The position numbers and the translations under genes are program-made. This document shows positions 1 to 9,183 of a stretch of 64,000 nucleotides of DNA, one piece after another. The stretch lies in contig NZ_JAGIKV010000009.1 in assembly GCF_017874615.1 (NCBI RefSeq), forward strand, positions 186,001 through 250,000, in the 5' to 3' direction. Position 1 is the stretch's first letter; the number at the start of each line of letters is the position of its first letter. Below the pieces are notes generated by a model. The model was not told where the DNA came from, searched no databases, and saw nothing but the letters and a program-made list of their open reading frames with translations. The stretch is from Paenibacillus xylanexedens. Its GTDB lineage: Bacteria; Bacillota; Bacilli; Paenibacillales; Paenibacillaceae.

Positions 1-2430
1 TCGAAAATTGGTTATTTTCCCGATACATTCGGATTGGTCGGACAGACCCCGCAGCTGATGCAGCAATCGGGCATTGATAATGTGTTTTTTGGTCGTGGTG
101 TGAAGCCTACGGGATTTAACAATACGGTATCGGATGCCGGATATGAATCAAGCTTCTCGGAGCTGATGTGGGAAGGACCAGACGGATCAAAAGTGCTCGG
201 CGTATTGTTTGCCAACTGGTACTCCAACGGAAATGAAGTTCCAGTAGACGAGGAATCGGCCCGCAAGTTCTGGGAAACCAAGCTTGCAGACGCTGAGAAA
301 TATGCATCAACGAATGAGTTGTTGTACATGAACGGATGTGATCACCAACCGATTCAGCGAGATCTGCCAGAAGCGATTCGCATGGCTGAACATTTATATC
401 CCGATATCGAGTTTGTTCACTCGAATTTTCCAGAATATCTGGAAGCTTTGAGAGCATCGTCTGAACATGAACTGTCCACGGTCAAAGGCGAATTGCGCAG
501 CCAGCGTACCGATGGCTGGGGAACTCTGGTGAACACCGCCTCGGCTCGTGTGTATTTGAAACAGATGAACCAGCTGGGCCAGACTATGCTGGAAAAAGTG
601 GCTGAACCCCTGGCATCCTACGCCTATCTGCTTGGACATGCCTATCCACATGATCAACTGACGTATGCGTGGAAAACGCTGATGCAAAATCACCCACATG
701 ACAGCATCTGTGGATGCAGTGTGGATGAGGTGCATCGCGAGATGGTGACACGGTTTGATAAGAGCCGTCATGTAGCAGAGGCTTTAATTGAAGAGAGCAC
801 CAGCCAGATTGCTACAGCTGTTGATACCTCCATCTTTGAGCGTTACGGCGAAAATGCCCGGCCTGTTGTGGTGTTTAATACAACGGGTTGGGAACGCAGC
901 GGTGTAGTTCAGATGGAGCTGGACGCGGCTCGGTTGTATTTCCGGGATGGACATACATTGGAAGAGATGGCGACGCAGATGAAAGCCGTTGACCTGTCAG
1001 ATCGCATACTGGTAGATGAAGATGGTAATCACATTCCATGTACGGTGGAGGATCTGGGTCTACAATTTGGCTATGATCTGCCAGATGATCGCTTCCGTCA
1101 GCCGTATAGCTGTCGGCGCGTTCGTATTCGTTTTGAAACAGAGAATGTAGCGGCATTTGGCCTGAAAACCTATGCATTGGTCAACTTTGCGGATGATGCT
1201 AAGAGTGGTACTCCGTCGAAAACGACTACGCTGTTGCGTGGTGAACGTGGCATGGAAAATCAACATTTGATCGTCACGATTGCAGACAATGGTTCATTCA
1301 CAATCACAGACAAACGAACAGGCCGGACTTATAAGGACCTTGGCGTGTACGAAAATGTGGGTGATATCGGTAATGAATACATGTTCAAGCAGCCAGAGAA
1401 CGAAGTGGCGCGGACAACACAAGCGCTTCAGGCCGAGATTCGGGTCCTTGAGGATACATCATACTTGGCCTCGTTCGAAGTGATTCATCAGTGGGAAATA
1501 CCGGAGTCAGCGGATGAGATGCTGGATCAGGAACAACGGGAGCTGATTTATTATCCATACCGTAAAGCCCAGCGTTCAACTAAAATGATTCCGCTCCAGA
1601 TCCGCACGGTTGTATCGCTTAGTCGTAGTGGAAAAGGTGTGCAAATAGAAACAACCTTCAACAATCAGGCGAAGGATCACCGGGTACGTGCTCTTTTCCC
1701 AACGGATCTCGTATCTGCTGTTCATCATGTGGATTCCATGTTCGAAATTGCAACGCGTGATAACAAGCCTGCACCGGAGTGGCAAAATCCAAGCAATACA
1801 CAGCATCAACAGAGTTTTGTAGATGTGAGTGAAAAAGAGGCGGGATTGGTCGTAGCCAATCTGGGTCTAAATGAATATGAAGTCCTTCAGGATGGTCGCA
1901 ACACGATCGCAGTTACGCTGCTTCGTGCTGTGGGCGAACTTGGAGACTGGGGTTTGTTCCCGACACCGGAAGCACAATGCCTTGGTGAACATACATTTCA
2001 GATCGAGATTATTCCCCACGATGGCAATGGTGCAGCGTCAGGTGCATATATCGAGGCCTATCAGTTCCAGGTTCCTTGGACGCTGGCACAAACCGAAGTA
2101 CACACGGGTTATCTGACACCTAACAACACACCGTTTGCATGGCAAGGAGACGGCTTGGCTTTTTCTTCACTCAAGGTGAATGAAGATTCCGGCGATGTCA
2201 TGTTACGCTGGTTCAATATGACCACCGACTCTGCTACGTTGAAGTTTGCAACATCACAAGCGAATCCGCAGCCATTCGAAACGGCATACAAAAGCAACAT
2301 CCTGGAGGAAGAGGGCGAAATACTTCATCTCAACAGCATAGAAGAGGCATCAACATTATCATTTGCCACCAAGGAATGGAACATACAGACAGGTTCATGC
2401 GAGATCGTTACTGTCGGCATGCGCCGCTGA
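1..2430 (+). CDS. Alpha-mannosidase, glycoside hydrolase family 38 (5' end cut off)
   Basis: The reading frame is open from the first base, so the true start lies upstream and about 809 codons are visible. The first residues read GYFPDTFG followed by GQTPQLMQQ, the block that follows the catalytic region in GH38 enzymes; the nucleophile aspartate block itself should lie upstream of the window. NHPHDSICGCS near codon 230 carries the later zinc-ligand histidine region. The C-terminal half is the beta-rich GH38 tail. The family removes alpha-linked mannose with retention and a bound zinc ion; no signal peptide can be judged because the N terminus is missing. By size and domain order it resembles bacterial MngB/YbgG-type cytosolic enzymes. 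Physiological substrate unknown. Confidence 0.9.
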   Translation, partial: SKIGYFPDTFGLVGQTPQLMQQSGIDNVFFGRGVKPTGFNNTVSDAGYESSFSELMWEGPDGSKVLGVLFANWYSNGNEVPVDEESARKFWETKLADAEKYASTNELLYMNGCDHQPIQRDLPEAIRMAEHLYPDIEFVHSNFPEYLEALRASSEHELSTVKGELRSQRTDGWGTLVNTASARVYLKQMNQLGQTMLEKVAEPLASYAYLLGHAYPHDQLTYAWKTLMQNHPHDSICGCSVDEVHREMVTRFDKSRHVAEALIEESTSQIATAVDTSIFERYGENARPVVVFNTTGWERSGVVQMELDAARLYFRDGHTLEEMATQMKAVDLSDRILVDEDGNHIPCTVEDLGLQFGYDLPDDRFRQPYSCRRVRIRFETENVAAFGLKTYALVNFADDAKSGTPSKTTTLLRGERGMENQHLIVTIADNGSFTITDKRTGRTYKDLGVYENVGDIGNEYMFKQPENEVARTTQALQAEIRVLEDTSYLASFEVIHQWEIPESADEMLDQEQRELIYYPYRKAQRSTKMIPLQIRTVVSLSRSGKGVQIETTFNNQAKDHRVRALFPTDLVSAVHHVDSMFEIATRDNKPAPEWQNPSNTQHQQSFVDVSEKEAGLVVANLGLNEYEVLQDGRNTIAVTLLRAVGELGDWGLFPTPEAQCLGEHTFQIEIIPHDGNGAASGAYIEAYQFQVPWTLAQTEVHTGYLTPNNTPFAWQGDGLAFSSLKVNEDSGDVMLRWFNMTTDSATLKFATSQANPQPFETAYKSNILEEEGEILHLNSIEEASTLSFATKEWNIQTGSCEIVTVGMRR

Positions 2431-2435
2431 TCAAA

Positions 2436-2470
2436 GTTGTTTAAAGAGTCGAAAAACAGACTTTTGAACA
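2436..2470. repeat. Miniature copy of the TGTTCAAAAAGTC inverted-repeat element
   Basis: Directly after the mannosidase stop, TGTTTAAAGAGTC and GACTTTTGAACA face each other around an 8-base loop. The same arms bound the much longer element at 53648-53828, so this looks like a copy reduced to its two ends. It could also weaken or end mannosidase transcription as a hairpin, although no T-run follows. Confidence 0.4.
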
Positions 2471-2692
2471 CACTCTAAAAGGTACAGACTGCAGGTGTGC
2501 TCTAAACTAGGCATTACGTACGGTGGCGGAAGGGTTACGCTATTTGCCAGATCTATGAGTTGAGTTATTGGTTGTTTTTCTATAGAATGAACAGTAGAAT
2601 TGCAAATGATCGAAAGTCCCTATGCCATCAAGATGGTCAGGGGTACACTTCATTGTTCATTCTATATTGAAACATTAAGGGGGCTTGAAGCC

Positions 2693-3643
2693 ATGGAATC
2701 CTTGGGAGGACTGCTTCAGCAGCTGAACCCTGCCTTTCGTGAGCAATCGCGGCGGATTGCGGCGGAATTGATGGAAAATCCGTACGTACGCGAATTCCGC
2801 GCAGGTCATCCTGAACTGCAAGATGCACAGCTCATGACTGATCTGAGCAAGCTGTTTCAGTACGCCAAAGACTCTAAGAACTGTGCGAATTGTCCGGGAC
2901 TCGACAACTGTCCTAACGATTTTCAGGGCCACTTTTGCAAACTGGAAGTAGAACATTTTAACGGTAAACCCGAAATCATAGATATAAAAGCACCTTGTTC
3001 CAAACATATCGCCCGGCAAAATGAACATATCATTAAGCAACGCATTCGCAGTTTCTATGTGGACGAGCGTGCGCTCAGTGCCGGATACAACGATGTAGAG
3101 ATTATGGGTAAGGATCGGATGCGTGCTCCAGCTGTGAATCAGGTGCTTCGGTATATTAGCGAGACCAAGGAGAACGGACTGTCTCCACAAGGACTTTTTC
3201 TGGAAGGAACATTCGGGACAGGCAAGACGTTTCTGATGTGTTATCTGCTGCATGAACTGGCGGTTGCAGGCCACACGGGTGTCATTATCTATATGCCTGA
3301 CTTTGTGGAGGATCTGAAATCCATGATCAGTGAAGGAAACAAGCTGAAGGAAATGACGGATATTTTGAAAAGTTGTGATCTGCTCATCTTTGATGATATC
3401 GGGGCAGAGAATCTGAATCCTTGGGTACGAGATCATGTGATGGGGTCCATTCTGAACTATCGGATGAATCGCAAACCAACGTTCTATACGTCCAATTATA
3501 GTCTGGATGGGCTGGAGAAACATCTTAGCTTTACCAACCGGGACGGCGAGGAAATGAATAAAGGCCAGCGTCTCATGGACCGGATTCGTCCATTCGTGGA
3601 TGTCATCTCCGTTCGGGGTGAGAATCAGCGCGGTAAACGTTGA
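2693..3643 (+). CDS. dnaI: Primosomal helicase loader DnaI
   Basis: This 316-residue AAA+ protein loads the replicative helicase DnaC onto DNA during replication initiation and restart. The N-terminal helicase-binding domain has a Cys/His cluster (C64, C67, C73, H80, C82) matching the DnaI zinc site. Walker A GTFGTGKT is near residue 170 and Walker B LLIFDDIG follows. I place the start at 2693 because AAGGGGG lies 9 bases upstream and the length then fits the family (about 311 residues); upstream in-frame ATGs lack a ribosome site. In many Bacillales dnaI follows dnaB, but here the gene upstream is a mannosidase. A weak promoter (TTGAGT at 2560, TATAGA at 2581, 15-base spacer) may lie just upstream. 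Confidence 0.93.
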   Translation: MESLGGLLQQLNPAFREQSRRIAAELMENPYVREFRAGHPELQDAQLMTDLSKLFQYAKDSKNCANCPGLDNCPNDFQGHFCKLEVEHFNGKPEIIDIKAPCSKHIARQNEHIIKQRIRSFYVDERALSAGYNDVEIMGKDRMRAPAVNQVLRYISETKENGLSPQGLFLEGTFGTGKTFLMCYLLHELAVAGHTGVIIYMPDFVEDLKSMISEGNKLKEMTDILKSCDLLIFDDIGAENLNPWVRDHVMGSILNYRMNRKPTFYTSNYSLDGLEKHLSFTNRDGEEMNKGQRLMDRIRPFVDVISVRGENQRGKR

Positions 3644-3755
3644 ACCGATCTAATTGAACGAAACGGTTCTGGACAAGGTTAATCTTCAAATTATCGGTGG
3701 AGCTTACGATTTAGAAGCTGAGCTGATTGCAATCAAAAGCTAAAGTAGTCCCAAA

Positions 3756-3795
3756 AAAAGCCTGGCTTTCGCATTGTCGCGAAAACCGGGCTTTT
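3756..3795. terminator. Bidirectional terminator between dnaI and a small convergent gene
   Basis: Two 17-base arms, beginning AAAAGCCTGG and ending CCGGGCTTTT, pair across a 6-base loop with only G-T wobbles. A-rich and T-rich flanks allow use from both sides: dnaI from the left and the small membrane-protein gene from the right. Confidence 0.85.
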
Positions 3796-3823
3796 CTGGT
3801 CCTGCGTGAGATCTGTGAGTGTC

Positions 3824-3979
3824 CTATTCGGTGAGGAATTTGAAGATAACCATACCGAAAAAGATCACTGTCATCAGGCCAGCCATGCCGGCAACACCCG
3901 CGATCAGATCAAATAGATCGTTGCGAGGTTCCTCGTTCACATGTTCACGCGGGTCGTTGATCCGCACATTTGCATCCAT
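3824..3979 (-). CDS. Small single-span membrane protein, 51 aa
   Basis: A 51-codon gene on the minus strand begins with MDANVRINDPREHV, a charged head of about 20 residues, followed by one hydrophobic segment (LIAGVAGMAGLMTVIFFGMV) and a short tail ending FLTE. A strong ATAAGGAGG site sits 7 bases before the ATG, and the shared terminator at 3756-3795 closes the gene, which together argue that it is real. I do not recognise the family. An N-in or N-out single-pass membrane peptide is the only prediction the sequence supports. It is convergent with dnaI and divergent from trxA. Confidence 0.7.
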   Translation of the reverse strand: MDANVRINDPREHVNEEPRNDLFDLIAGVAGMAGLMTVIFFGMVIFKFLTE

Positions 3980-4146
3980 GTTATTGCCTCCTTATGGGGA
4001 AACAGCTTGCCCGTATGGGGGCTGAAACCCGGAGTAATTTTAGTATACTTGGAAAAGAAAGCGTTTGTAAAGATTTTGAAGTTGGTATGCCACATCCTGT
4101 AATTGTGAAGATTTGATGTTGGGAAGATGAACATTGCAGCGTTCAA

Positions 4147-4176
4147 TTCACAAGTTTGACGTACCTGTGTTATACT
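4147..4176 (+). promoter_or_regulatory. Probable sigma-A promoter of trxA
   Basis: TTCACA (4147-4152) and TATACT (4171-4176) are separated by 18 bases and lie about 65 bases before the trxA start. Confidence 0.5.
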
Positions 4177-4241
4177 GGAAGTGTCGTTCACGACGTTACA
4201 GGTTAAAATAAACCGTAAGTATATATAAGGAGGACAATTTC

Positions 4242-4559
4242 ATGGCTATTGTTAACGTATCCGATCAATCCTTCAACGCTGAAGTAGAAGGCGAAGGAAC
4301 GGTTCTTGTTGATTTCTGGGCGCCTTGGTGTGGTCCTTGTAAAATGCTCGCTCCAATCCTGGAAGAGCTGTCCACAGAAGTTGGCGATGCAGTGAAAATT
4401 GCTAAAGTTAACGTGGATGAAAATCCGGAATCTGCTTCCCGCTTTGGCGTAATGAGCATTCCAACTTTGATCTTCTTCAAAGACGGTCAACCGGTAGATA
4501 AAGTGGTTGGTCTGAACTCGAAAGATGCGCTCAAAGGAATTATCGCAAAACACCAATAA
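4242..4559 (+). CDS. trxA: Thioredoxin
   Basis: At 105 residues this has the usual length of cytosolic thioredoxin. The active site WCGPC places the redox cysteines at C30 and C33, and the conserved cis-proline segment MSIPT follows. It reduces protein disulfides and recycles reductive enzymes using electrons from thioredoxin reductase. AAGGAGGA precedes the ATG at good spacing. It is monocistronic, with its own promoter and a terminator at 4577-4607. trxA followed by uvrC is an arrangement also seen in Bacillus. Confidence 0.97.
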   Translation: MAIVNVSDQSFNAEVEGEGTVLVDFWAPWCGPCKMLAPILEELSTEVGDAVKIAKVNVDENPESASRFGVMSIPTLIFFKDGQPVDKVVGLNSKDALKGIIAKHQ

Positions 4560-4576
4560 TTTACAGGCTTACACAT

Positions 4577-4607
4577 ACGCCTCCGGTTTACATGCCGGGG
4601 GCGTTTT
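4577..4607 (+). terminator. Terminator of trxA
   Basis: ACGCCTCCGG pairs with CCGGGGGCGT across an 8-base loop and is followed by TTTT, 18 bases after the trxA stop. Confidence 0.85.
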
Positions 4608-4760
4608 GCGTCGAATACCTTTATATAGGACAATATAAAGTATACTATTTATATAAAATGAAACTGGAAATTTACATGTTTAACGAAGAAGACAGAAATG
4701 AACTGTAGAAGCGTAGCCGTTGCAATTTTTATCCGAGTTTCACCTTTAATATGTATTAGA

Positions 4761-4920
4761 CTAATTACTCACACAATAGCCGAGAGAACAGAAAAAACCT
4801 GAAAAAGCAAAGCGCTCGCCTTTATCACCGGATTTTCCCCTTAAAAAGGGGAATCAAAAAAATCTGGGGATAAGAGCGATTGGAAGGTTGTTCTGTTATC
4901 GTAGTGTTCGTGTGAATTAC
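4761..4920 (+). repeat. Palindromic intergenic repeat, family 1, copy A
   Basis: The gap between trxA and uvrC is about 400 bases and this element fills its centre. Core arms TTATCACCGGATTTT and AAAAAAATCTGGGGATAA face each other around a CCCCTTAAAAAGGGG loop. Outer arms are AATTACTCACAC and GTGTGAATTAC, with inner AACAGAA and TTCTGTT. The same core recurs at 15250, 19145 (inverted) and 23115. A degraded half copy seems to lie upstream near 4691-4745, and a second partial 3' arm follows at 4921-4955. No protein-coding potential was seen. Confidence 0.75.
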
Positions 4921-5005
4921 AGCGATCGAAAGGTCATTCTGTAATCGGAGTAACTCATGTAAGGTGAGGATTTCAGCTTTTTCGGGAAGGAGGATTCACC
5001 GAATT

Positions 5006-7093
5006 ATGGATCAATTCATGAATGTTTTGCAGGATCAGGAGAAGGCATTGGAGCAGATTCGTCACAAGCTCGCTTTGCTGCCAGACATGTCTGGATGTTA
5101 CCTGATGAAGAACAGTGAAGGCACCATTATCTACGTAGGTAAAGCTAAAGTGCTGAAGAACCGCGTACGCTCTTATTTTATCGGCAGTCATAACGGAAAG
5201 ACCCAGCGGCTGGTCTCCGAAATCCGTGATTTCGAATATATCGTGACGGGCAGTAACATGGAAGCACTCATTCTGGAGTGTAACCTGATCAAGAAACATA
5301 TGCCGCGGTACAACGTGTTGCTTAAGGATGACAAGACTTTCCCATATCTTAAAATTACAAATGAAAAGCACCCCCGGCTGGAAGTAACCCGGCGTGTGCT
5401 GAAAGATAAAGCCAAATACTTCGGACCTTATCCGAACTCGTATGCGGCACACCAAACGAAAAAACTGCTCGACCGCATGTATCCACTGCGCAAATGTGGT
5501 GTAATGCCCAAAGAAGTGTGCCTGTATTATCATATGGGACAGTGTCTTGCCCCTTGTGTGAAGGAAGTGGAGAAGGAGCAGTACGACCAGATTTCCCAAG
5601 AGATTGGTTCATTTCTGAGCGGTGGTCACGAAGAGATCAAGAAGGATTTGCAGCGTAAGATGCAAGAGGCTGCGGAGGATCTTTATTTTGAACGTGCCAA
5701 GGAACTGCGCGACCAGGTAATCGCCATCGATGCGATGATGGAAAAACAGAAAATTACGATGGCCGATGCCAGAGACCGTGATGTATTTGGTTTTGCCATT
5801 GATAAAGGCTGGATGTGTGTCCAGATTCTATATATGCGTCAGGGTAAAATGATTGAACGTCACGTATCAACCTTCCCGTTTTACGGGGAGGCGTACAGTG
5901 ATTTCATGTCCTATGTAACACAGTATTACAGCGATAATCCGGCATTGCCACAAGAGATTTTGCTGCCGGAAATGCCCAAGGATATGTCAACCGGAGACGA
6001 CAGTACAGATACGTTATCTGATGCAGACGGAACAGCATCTGCCGCAGTTACGGTAGAATTCGAGCAGACGGGACAAGTGGAGCACAGTAACGCTTCCCAA
6101 CCACTGGTTGCTGAGACTCGTGCAGCTTACGGAGGGTCCACTGAGGCAGAAGGTGAACAACCTGACAGTATGCAAGAGGATGCCCCAATAACGGATACAA
6201 CTGATTCAACTGAAAAGCTTCCATCAGGACTGGAAGACCCAACTCAGGTTGCTGCTGCTTTACAGGAGTGGTTGGAGATTAAAGTGCTCATTCCGCAACG
6301 TGGATTGAAACGGCAGATGATCACGATGGCCGTGGACAACGCACGTGTGGCATTGGAAGAGAAGTTCCGTTTGATTGAGCGAAATGAAGAACGGACATCC
6401 AAAGCTGCCGAAGGACTGGGACGCTTTATTGGATTGGACCAGCTTCACCGTATTGAAGCGTTTGATAACTCGAACATTCAGGGTACGAACCCGGTATCTG
6501 CCATGATCGTATTTACCGATGGTAAACCGGATAAGAAGGAATATCGGAAGTACAAGGTCCGTTCGGTTGAAGGGCCGGATGATTATGAAACGATGAGAGA
6601 AGTCATCCGTCGCCGTTACGAGCGGGTATTAAAAGAAAACCTGACCCAGCCTGACCTGATTGTGGTCGATGGTGGTAAAGGACAGATCTCGGCTGCGGTC
6701 GATATTTTGGAAAATGAGCTGGGGCTGTTTATTCCGGTATGTGGTCTGGTGAAGGATGCGAAGCATAAGACTTCGCAGTTGATGATCGGTAATCCACCGG
6801 AAGTCATCTCCCTGCCACGGGATAGTCAGGAATTCTACCTGTTGCAGCGGATACAAGATGAGGTCCACCGTTTTGCGATCTCGTTCCACCGCGAGCAGCG
6901 GGGTAAATCGATGGTGACGTCCCGTTTGGATGCCATTCCGGGGATCGGAGAGAAGCGGCGTAAGCTGCTGTTGAAGCATTTTGGCTCTTTGCGCAAAATA
7001 AAAGAGGCCAGCGTCGAAGACTTCCGGCCTCTATCTATTGGTGACAAACTGGCAAATCAGATTATTGCAGCACTTCGGGATGAGGAGTCGTAA
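5006..7093 (+). CDS. uvrC: UvrABC excinuclease subunit C with an acidic insert
   Basis: UvrC makes the two incisions around a DNA lesion in nucleotide excision repair. The GIY-YIG nuclease domain (GCYLM, then IIYVGKAK) is at the N terminus. A UVR motif for UvrB contact lies near residue 215 ([16 protein letters not shown]). The C-terminal RNase H-like nuclease begins [12 protein letters not shown], and a helix-hairpin-helix ([17 protein letters not shown]) closes the protein. At 695 residues it is about 100 longer than usual. The excess is an acidic, Ser/Thr-rich stretch at about residues 325-405 between the UVR part and the RNase H domain. I chose 5006 because GGAAGGAGG lies 12 bases upstream. 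The 3' end overlaps the convergent protease gene by 32 bases. Confidence 0.95.
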   Translation: MDQFMNVLQDQEKALEQIRHKLALLPDMSGCYLMKNSEGTIIYVGKAKVLKNRVRSYFIGSHNGKTQRLVSEIRDFEYIVTGSNMEALILECNLIKKHMPRYNVLLKDDKTFPYLKITNEKHPRLEVTRRVLKDKAKYFGPYPNSYAAHQTKKLLDRMYPLRKCGVMPKEVCLYYHMGQCLAPCVKEVEKEQYDQISQEIGSFLSGGHEEIKKDLQRKMQEAAEDLYFERAKELRDQVIAIDAMMEKQKITMADARDRDVFGFAIDKGWMCVQILYMRQGKMIERHVSTFPFYGEAYSDFMSYVTQYYSDNPALPQEILLPEMPKDMSTGDDSTDTLSDADGTASAAVTVEFEQTGQVEHSNASQPLVAETRAAYGGSTEAEGEQPDSMQEDAPITDTTDSTEKLPSGLEDPTQVAAALQEWLEIKVLIPQRGLKRQMITMAVDNARVALEEKFRLIERNEERTSKAAEGLGRFIGLDQLHRIEAFDNSNIQGTNPVSAMIVFTDGKPDKKEYRKYKVRSVEGPDDYETMREVIRRRYERVLKENLTQPDLIVVDGGKGQISAAVDILENELGLFIPVCGLVKDAKHKTSQLMIGNPPEVISLPRDSQEFYLLQRIQDEVHRFAISFHREQRGKSMVTSRLDAIPGIGEKRRKLLLKHFGSLRKIKEASVEDFRPLSIGDKLANQIIAALRDEES

Positions 7094-8759
7094 CATACGG
7101 CTTCTCTTTTTGTTTTGGATTGAATTTGTAGACCACATATCCAACAATGGCCGGGAGTACAATCCAGAAGAGTCCAGCAGCCATATTGAGGGCATCGCCC
7201 ATAAAGATCAGACTGAGTCCCATCAGTAAACTGTCGAAGATCACATGAGCGAATACAACGGCAATGAAGCCGTGACGCAGCATGATCAGACTGAACAGCA
7301 ATCCAATCACCATCAGCTCAATGGGACGGGTGATTACTGGATAGATCGGATACAATGTGTGTCCAAGTGCCCAAATGATGGTTGGGATCAGACATGCGAT
7401 AAACGTATTACGCACAATCTTCTGCATCATACGAATGCCGAACAGTCGATAGACGGCTTCTTCACCAATACCGGCCATCCAGGCCATAATCGGGAAGATC
7501 CATGCGTAGCTCATATTAAATGTAGATTGATCTGCTGACGTCGTTGACCATGTGCCAATGCTCCGCTCCAGAATGAAGAACAGGATGGATTGCACACCCA
7601 GTAGAATGAATGCCCACAGGTAACCAGCATACATACTGTGAAGTACATATTTTCCGTATCCCGGTTCTTTGGCACGAGGCCAAGGGTTCAGACCGATTTT
7701 ACGCCACATGCCGTCACCGGCAACGAGGGATAGATAGATGGTTGCACTCATGACCAGTGTAATGCCTATCTGAAATAACATCAGGAACGCTAACATGAAG
7801 TTGGAGAATCCCTGTGCCTGGAGCAGAGGAATCATGTTCAGCGTGCCAATCACCGAAGCTGCGAAATACACCACCGAGAGAATGATCCCGCGTTTGAAAG
7901 ACGTATGTGTTCGGGTCAGAATGCTATAGATGATTGCCAGCACGCCCAGAACAAGGGTCAGGAACGCATAGCCGCCATAGGTCATCCAGTTGGCTTGACG
8001 CGTCTGAGCTTTCACATAATCGGTATGGGATTCAGGGACCGAGAAGCCAGGATCGAACGATCGTACTGAACCCTCTTCAAACGTAAAGTTCAGTTCCAGC
8101 TTGGAGTCTCCAATGGCTTTTGCAGAATCTGTATACTTCAGTCCCGCTTCACCATCGCGAGTCTCCAGTTGAAGTGCCGGCACTTCATAACCGAATTCGG
8201 TCAGCACGCCAGCCGCAAGCTGTTGTTTCTCGTCCAAAGATATATTGCCTTCAGCAAGTACTTGCGATGTGGTCACTTTCCCAGTGCTTTGTTCTGTCTC
8301 AATGGCGGTATAGAGGGAAGAAGGAAGTTCTCGTTTGAAGCCGACCACTTTTCCTGTTTTCATATGTACGTCAACATTAAGATAACCGCCCTTGTCCTGA
8401 TCAGGCAAACGAACGCGGAATACATCGTAAGGATAGCTTGTTTCCCATTTCTGGTTATAGGTATCAAGTTGTTTGGTTTTGGCCATATACCCGTAAATAT
8501 CGGAATGTGTCTGGTAGGTTACCAGGGTTTTTGCATCATCATTTGGCAGTGTATAGTCATTCACAGAAGCTGCGAATGATCGTGCGGATTGCTTCGCCTG
8601 CTCCTTGGTTATGAAGGACGTGGACGGGATTTCTGTCGTTTGTGATGAGGTAGCAGGAAAGATCTGAAATACAAAAAATAGAATCAGGCCGATCGCCGCA
8701 AGCAACCCCAGACGCTTGAAGTTAGCCTTGAGTTGCAAAGGCTGCCCTAAGGGATTCAT
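7062..8759 (-). CDS. CPBP-family intramembrane metalloprotease with N-terminal extracytoplasmic domain
   Basis: The 565-residue protein begins with one membrane segment near residues 15-35, followed by an approximately 220-residue soluble region. About eight membrane spans follow, holding the CPBP (CAAX protease/bacteriocin-processing) signature: EEAVYR, then ALGH, then FAHVIFDS. These supply the glutamates and histidines expected for the intramembrane active site. The soluble part has PepSY-like character but I am not certain of that. The start has GGAGG 11 bases upstream. Target substrate is unknown; relatives process prenylated or peptide substrates or act in immunity. Its last 32 bases overlap the 3' end of uvrC on the other strand. 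Confidence 0.8.
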   Translation of the reverse strand: MNPLGQPLQLKANFKRLGLLAAIGLILFFVFQIFPATSSQTTEIPSTSFITKEQAKQSARSFAASVNDYTLPNDDAKTLVTYQTHSDIYGYMAKTKQLDTYNQKWETSYPYDVFRVRLPDQDKGGYLNVDVHMKTGKVVGFKRELPSSLYTAIETEQSTGKVTTSQVLAEGNISLDEKQQLAAGVLTEFGYEVPALQLETRDGEAGLKYTDSAKAIGDSKLELNFTFEEGSVRSFDPGFSVPESHTDYVKAQTRQANWMTYGGYAFLTLVLGVLAIIYSILTRTHTSFKRGIILSVVYFAASVIGTLNMIPLLQAQGFSNFMLAFLMLFQIGITLVMSATIYLSLVAGDGMWRKIGLNPWPRAKEPGYGKYVLHSMYAGYLWAFILLGVQSILFFILERSIGTWSTTSADQSTFNMSYAWIFPIMAWMAGIGEEAVYRLFGIRMMQKIVRNTFIACLIPTIIWALGHTLYPIYPVITRPIELMVIGLLFSLIMLRHGFIAVVFAHVIFDSLLMGLSLIFMGDALNMAAGLFWIVLPAIVGYVVYKFNPKQKEKPYVTTPHPEVLQ

Positions 8760-9120
8760 GTAATGGTGTTCCTCCTTAATCTAATATGGATATTAAAGTT
8801 AACATAGCACAGGCCAAGCACCGAATGCCAATGATGTAACGAAAACAGGTGTAAATCCTTGAAAATGAATGAAAAGGACCGAAAGAATCTGATCCATCCG
8901 TCGCCATATCTGAGTTCTTCCCTTTTTGGCTGAATTCGATCCGATTTACACAAAAAACGTTTTGTCTACAAACGTCGAAGCGCTTATAATTTTGAAGCAA
9001 ATGTGCAATGATTCGCATGTCTTTCGCCCAACAAGGGAACGAATAGGATATATTCCAACTTCATTATATATGTCGTTTTAATCTGAATCATACTTGTTTA
9101 ACGTTTGGCAACAGCATTTC

Positions 9121-9160
9121 AAATGAAGAAGGCTCCACGGGTGTGGAGTTATTTTCATTT
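9121..9160 (+). promoter_or_regulatory. Hairpin just upstream of ktrB, possible attenuator
   Basis: CTCCAC-GGGT-GTGGAG forms a tight stem-loop, flanked by the pairing AAATGAA and TTCATTT, with a T-rich run and then the ktrB ribosome site at 9166. The layout resembles a regulated terminator or translational switch. I looked for the c-di-AMP riboswitch (ydaO) known upstream of some ktr genes but could not recognise its conserved core in 8780-9120, which otherwise shows nothing clear. Confidence 0.4.
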
Positions 9161-9183
9161 TAGAAGAGGTGGAAGATACTCAA

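Noticed and set aside
4242..4559. A minus-strand frame of 117 codons across trxA
   Set aside because: It is the shadow of trxA, which has an exact family match, promoter and terminator.
8780..9120. A c-di-AMP (ydaO) riboswitch upstream of ktrB
   Set aside because: I looked for the conserved core and could not find it; only the hairpin at 9121-9160 is supportable.
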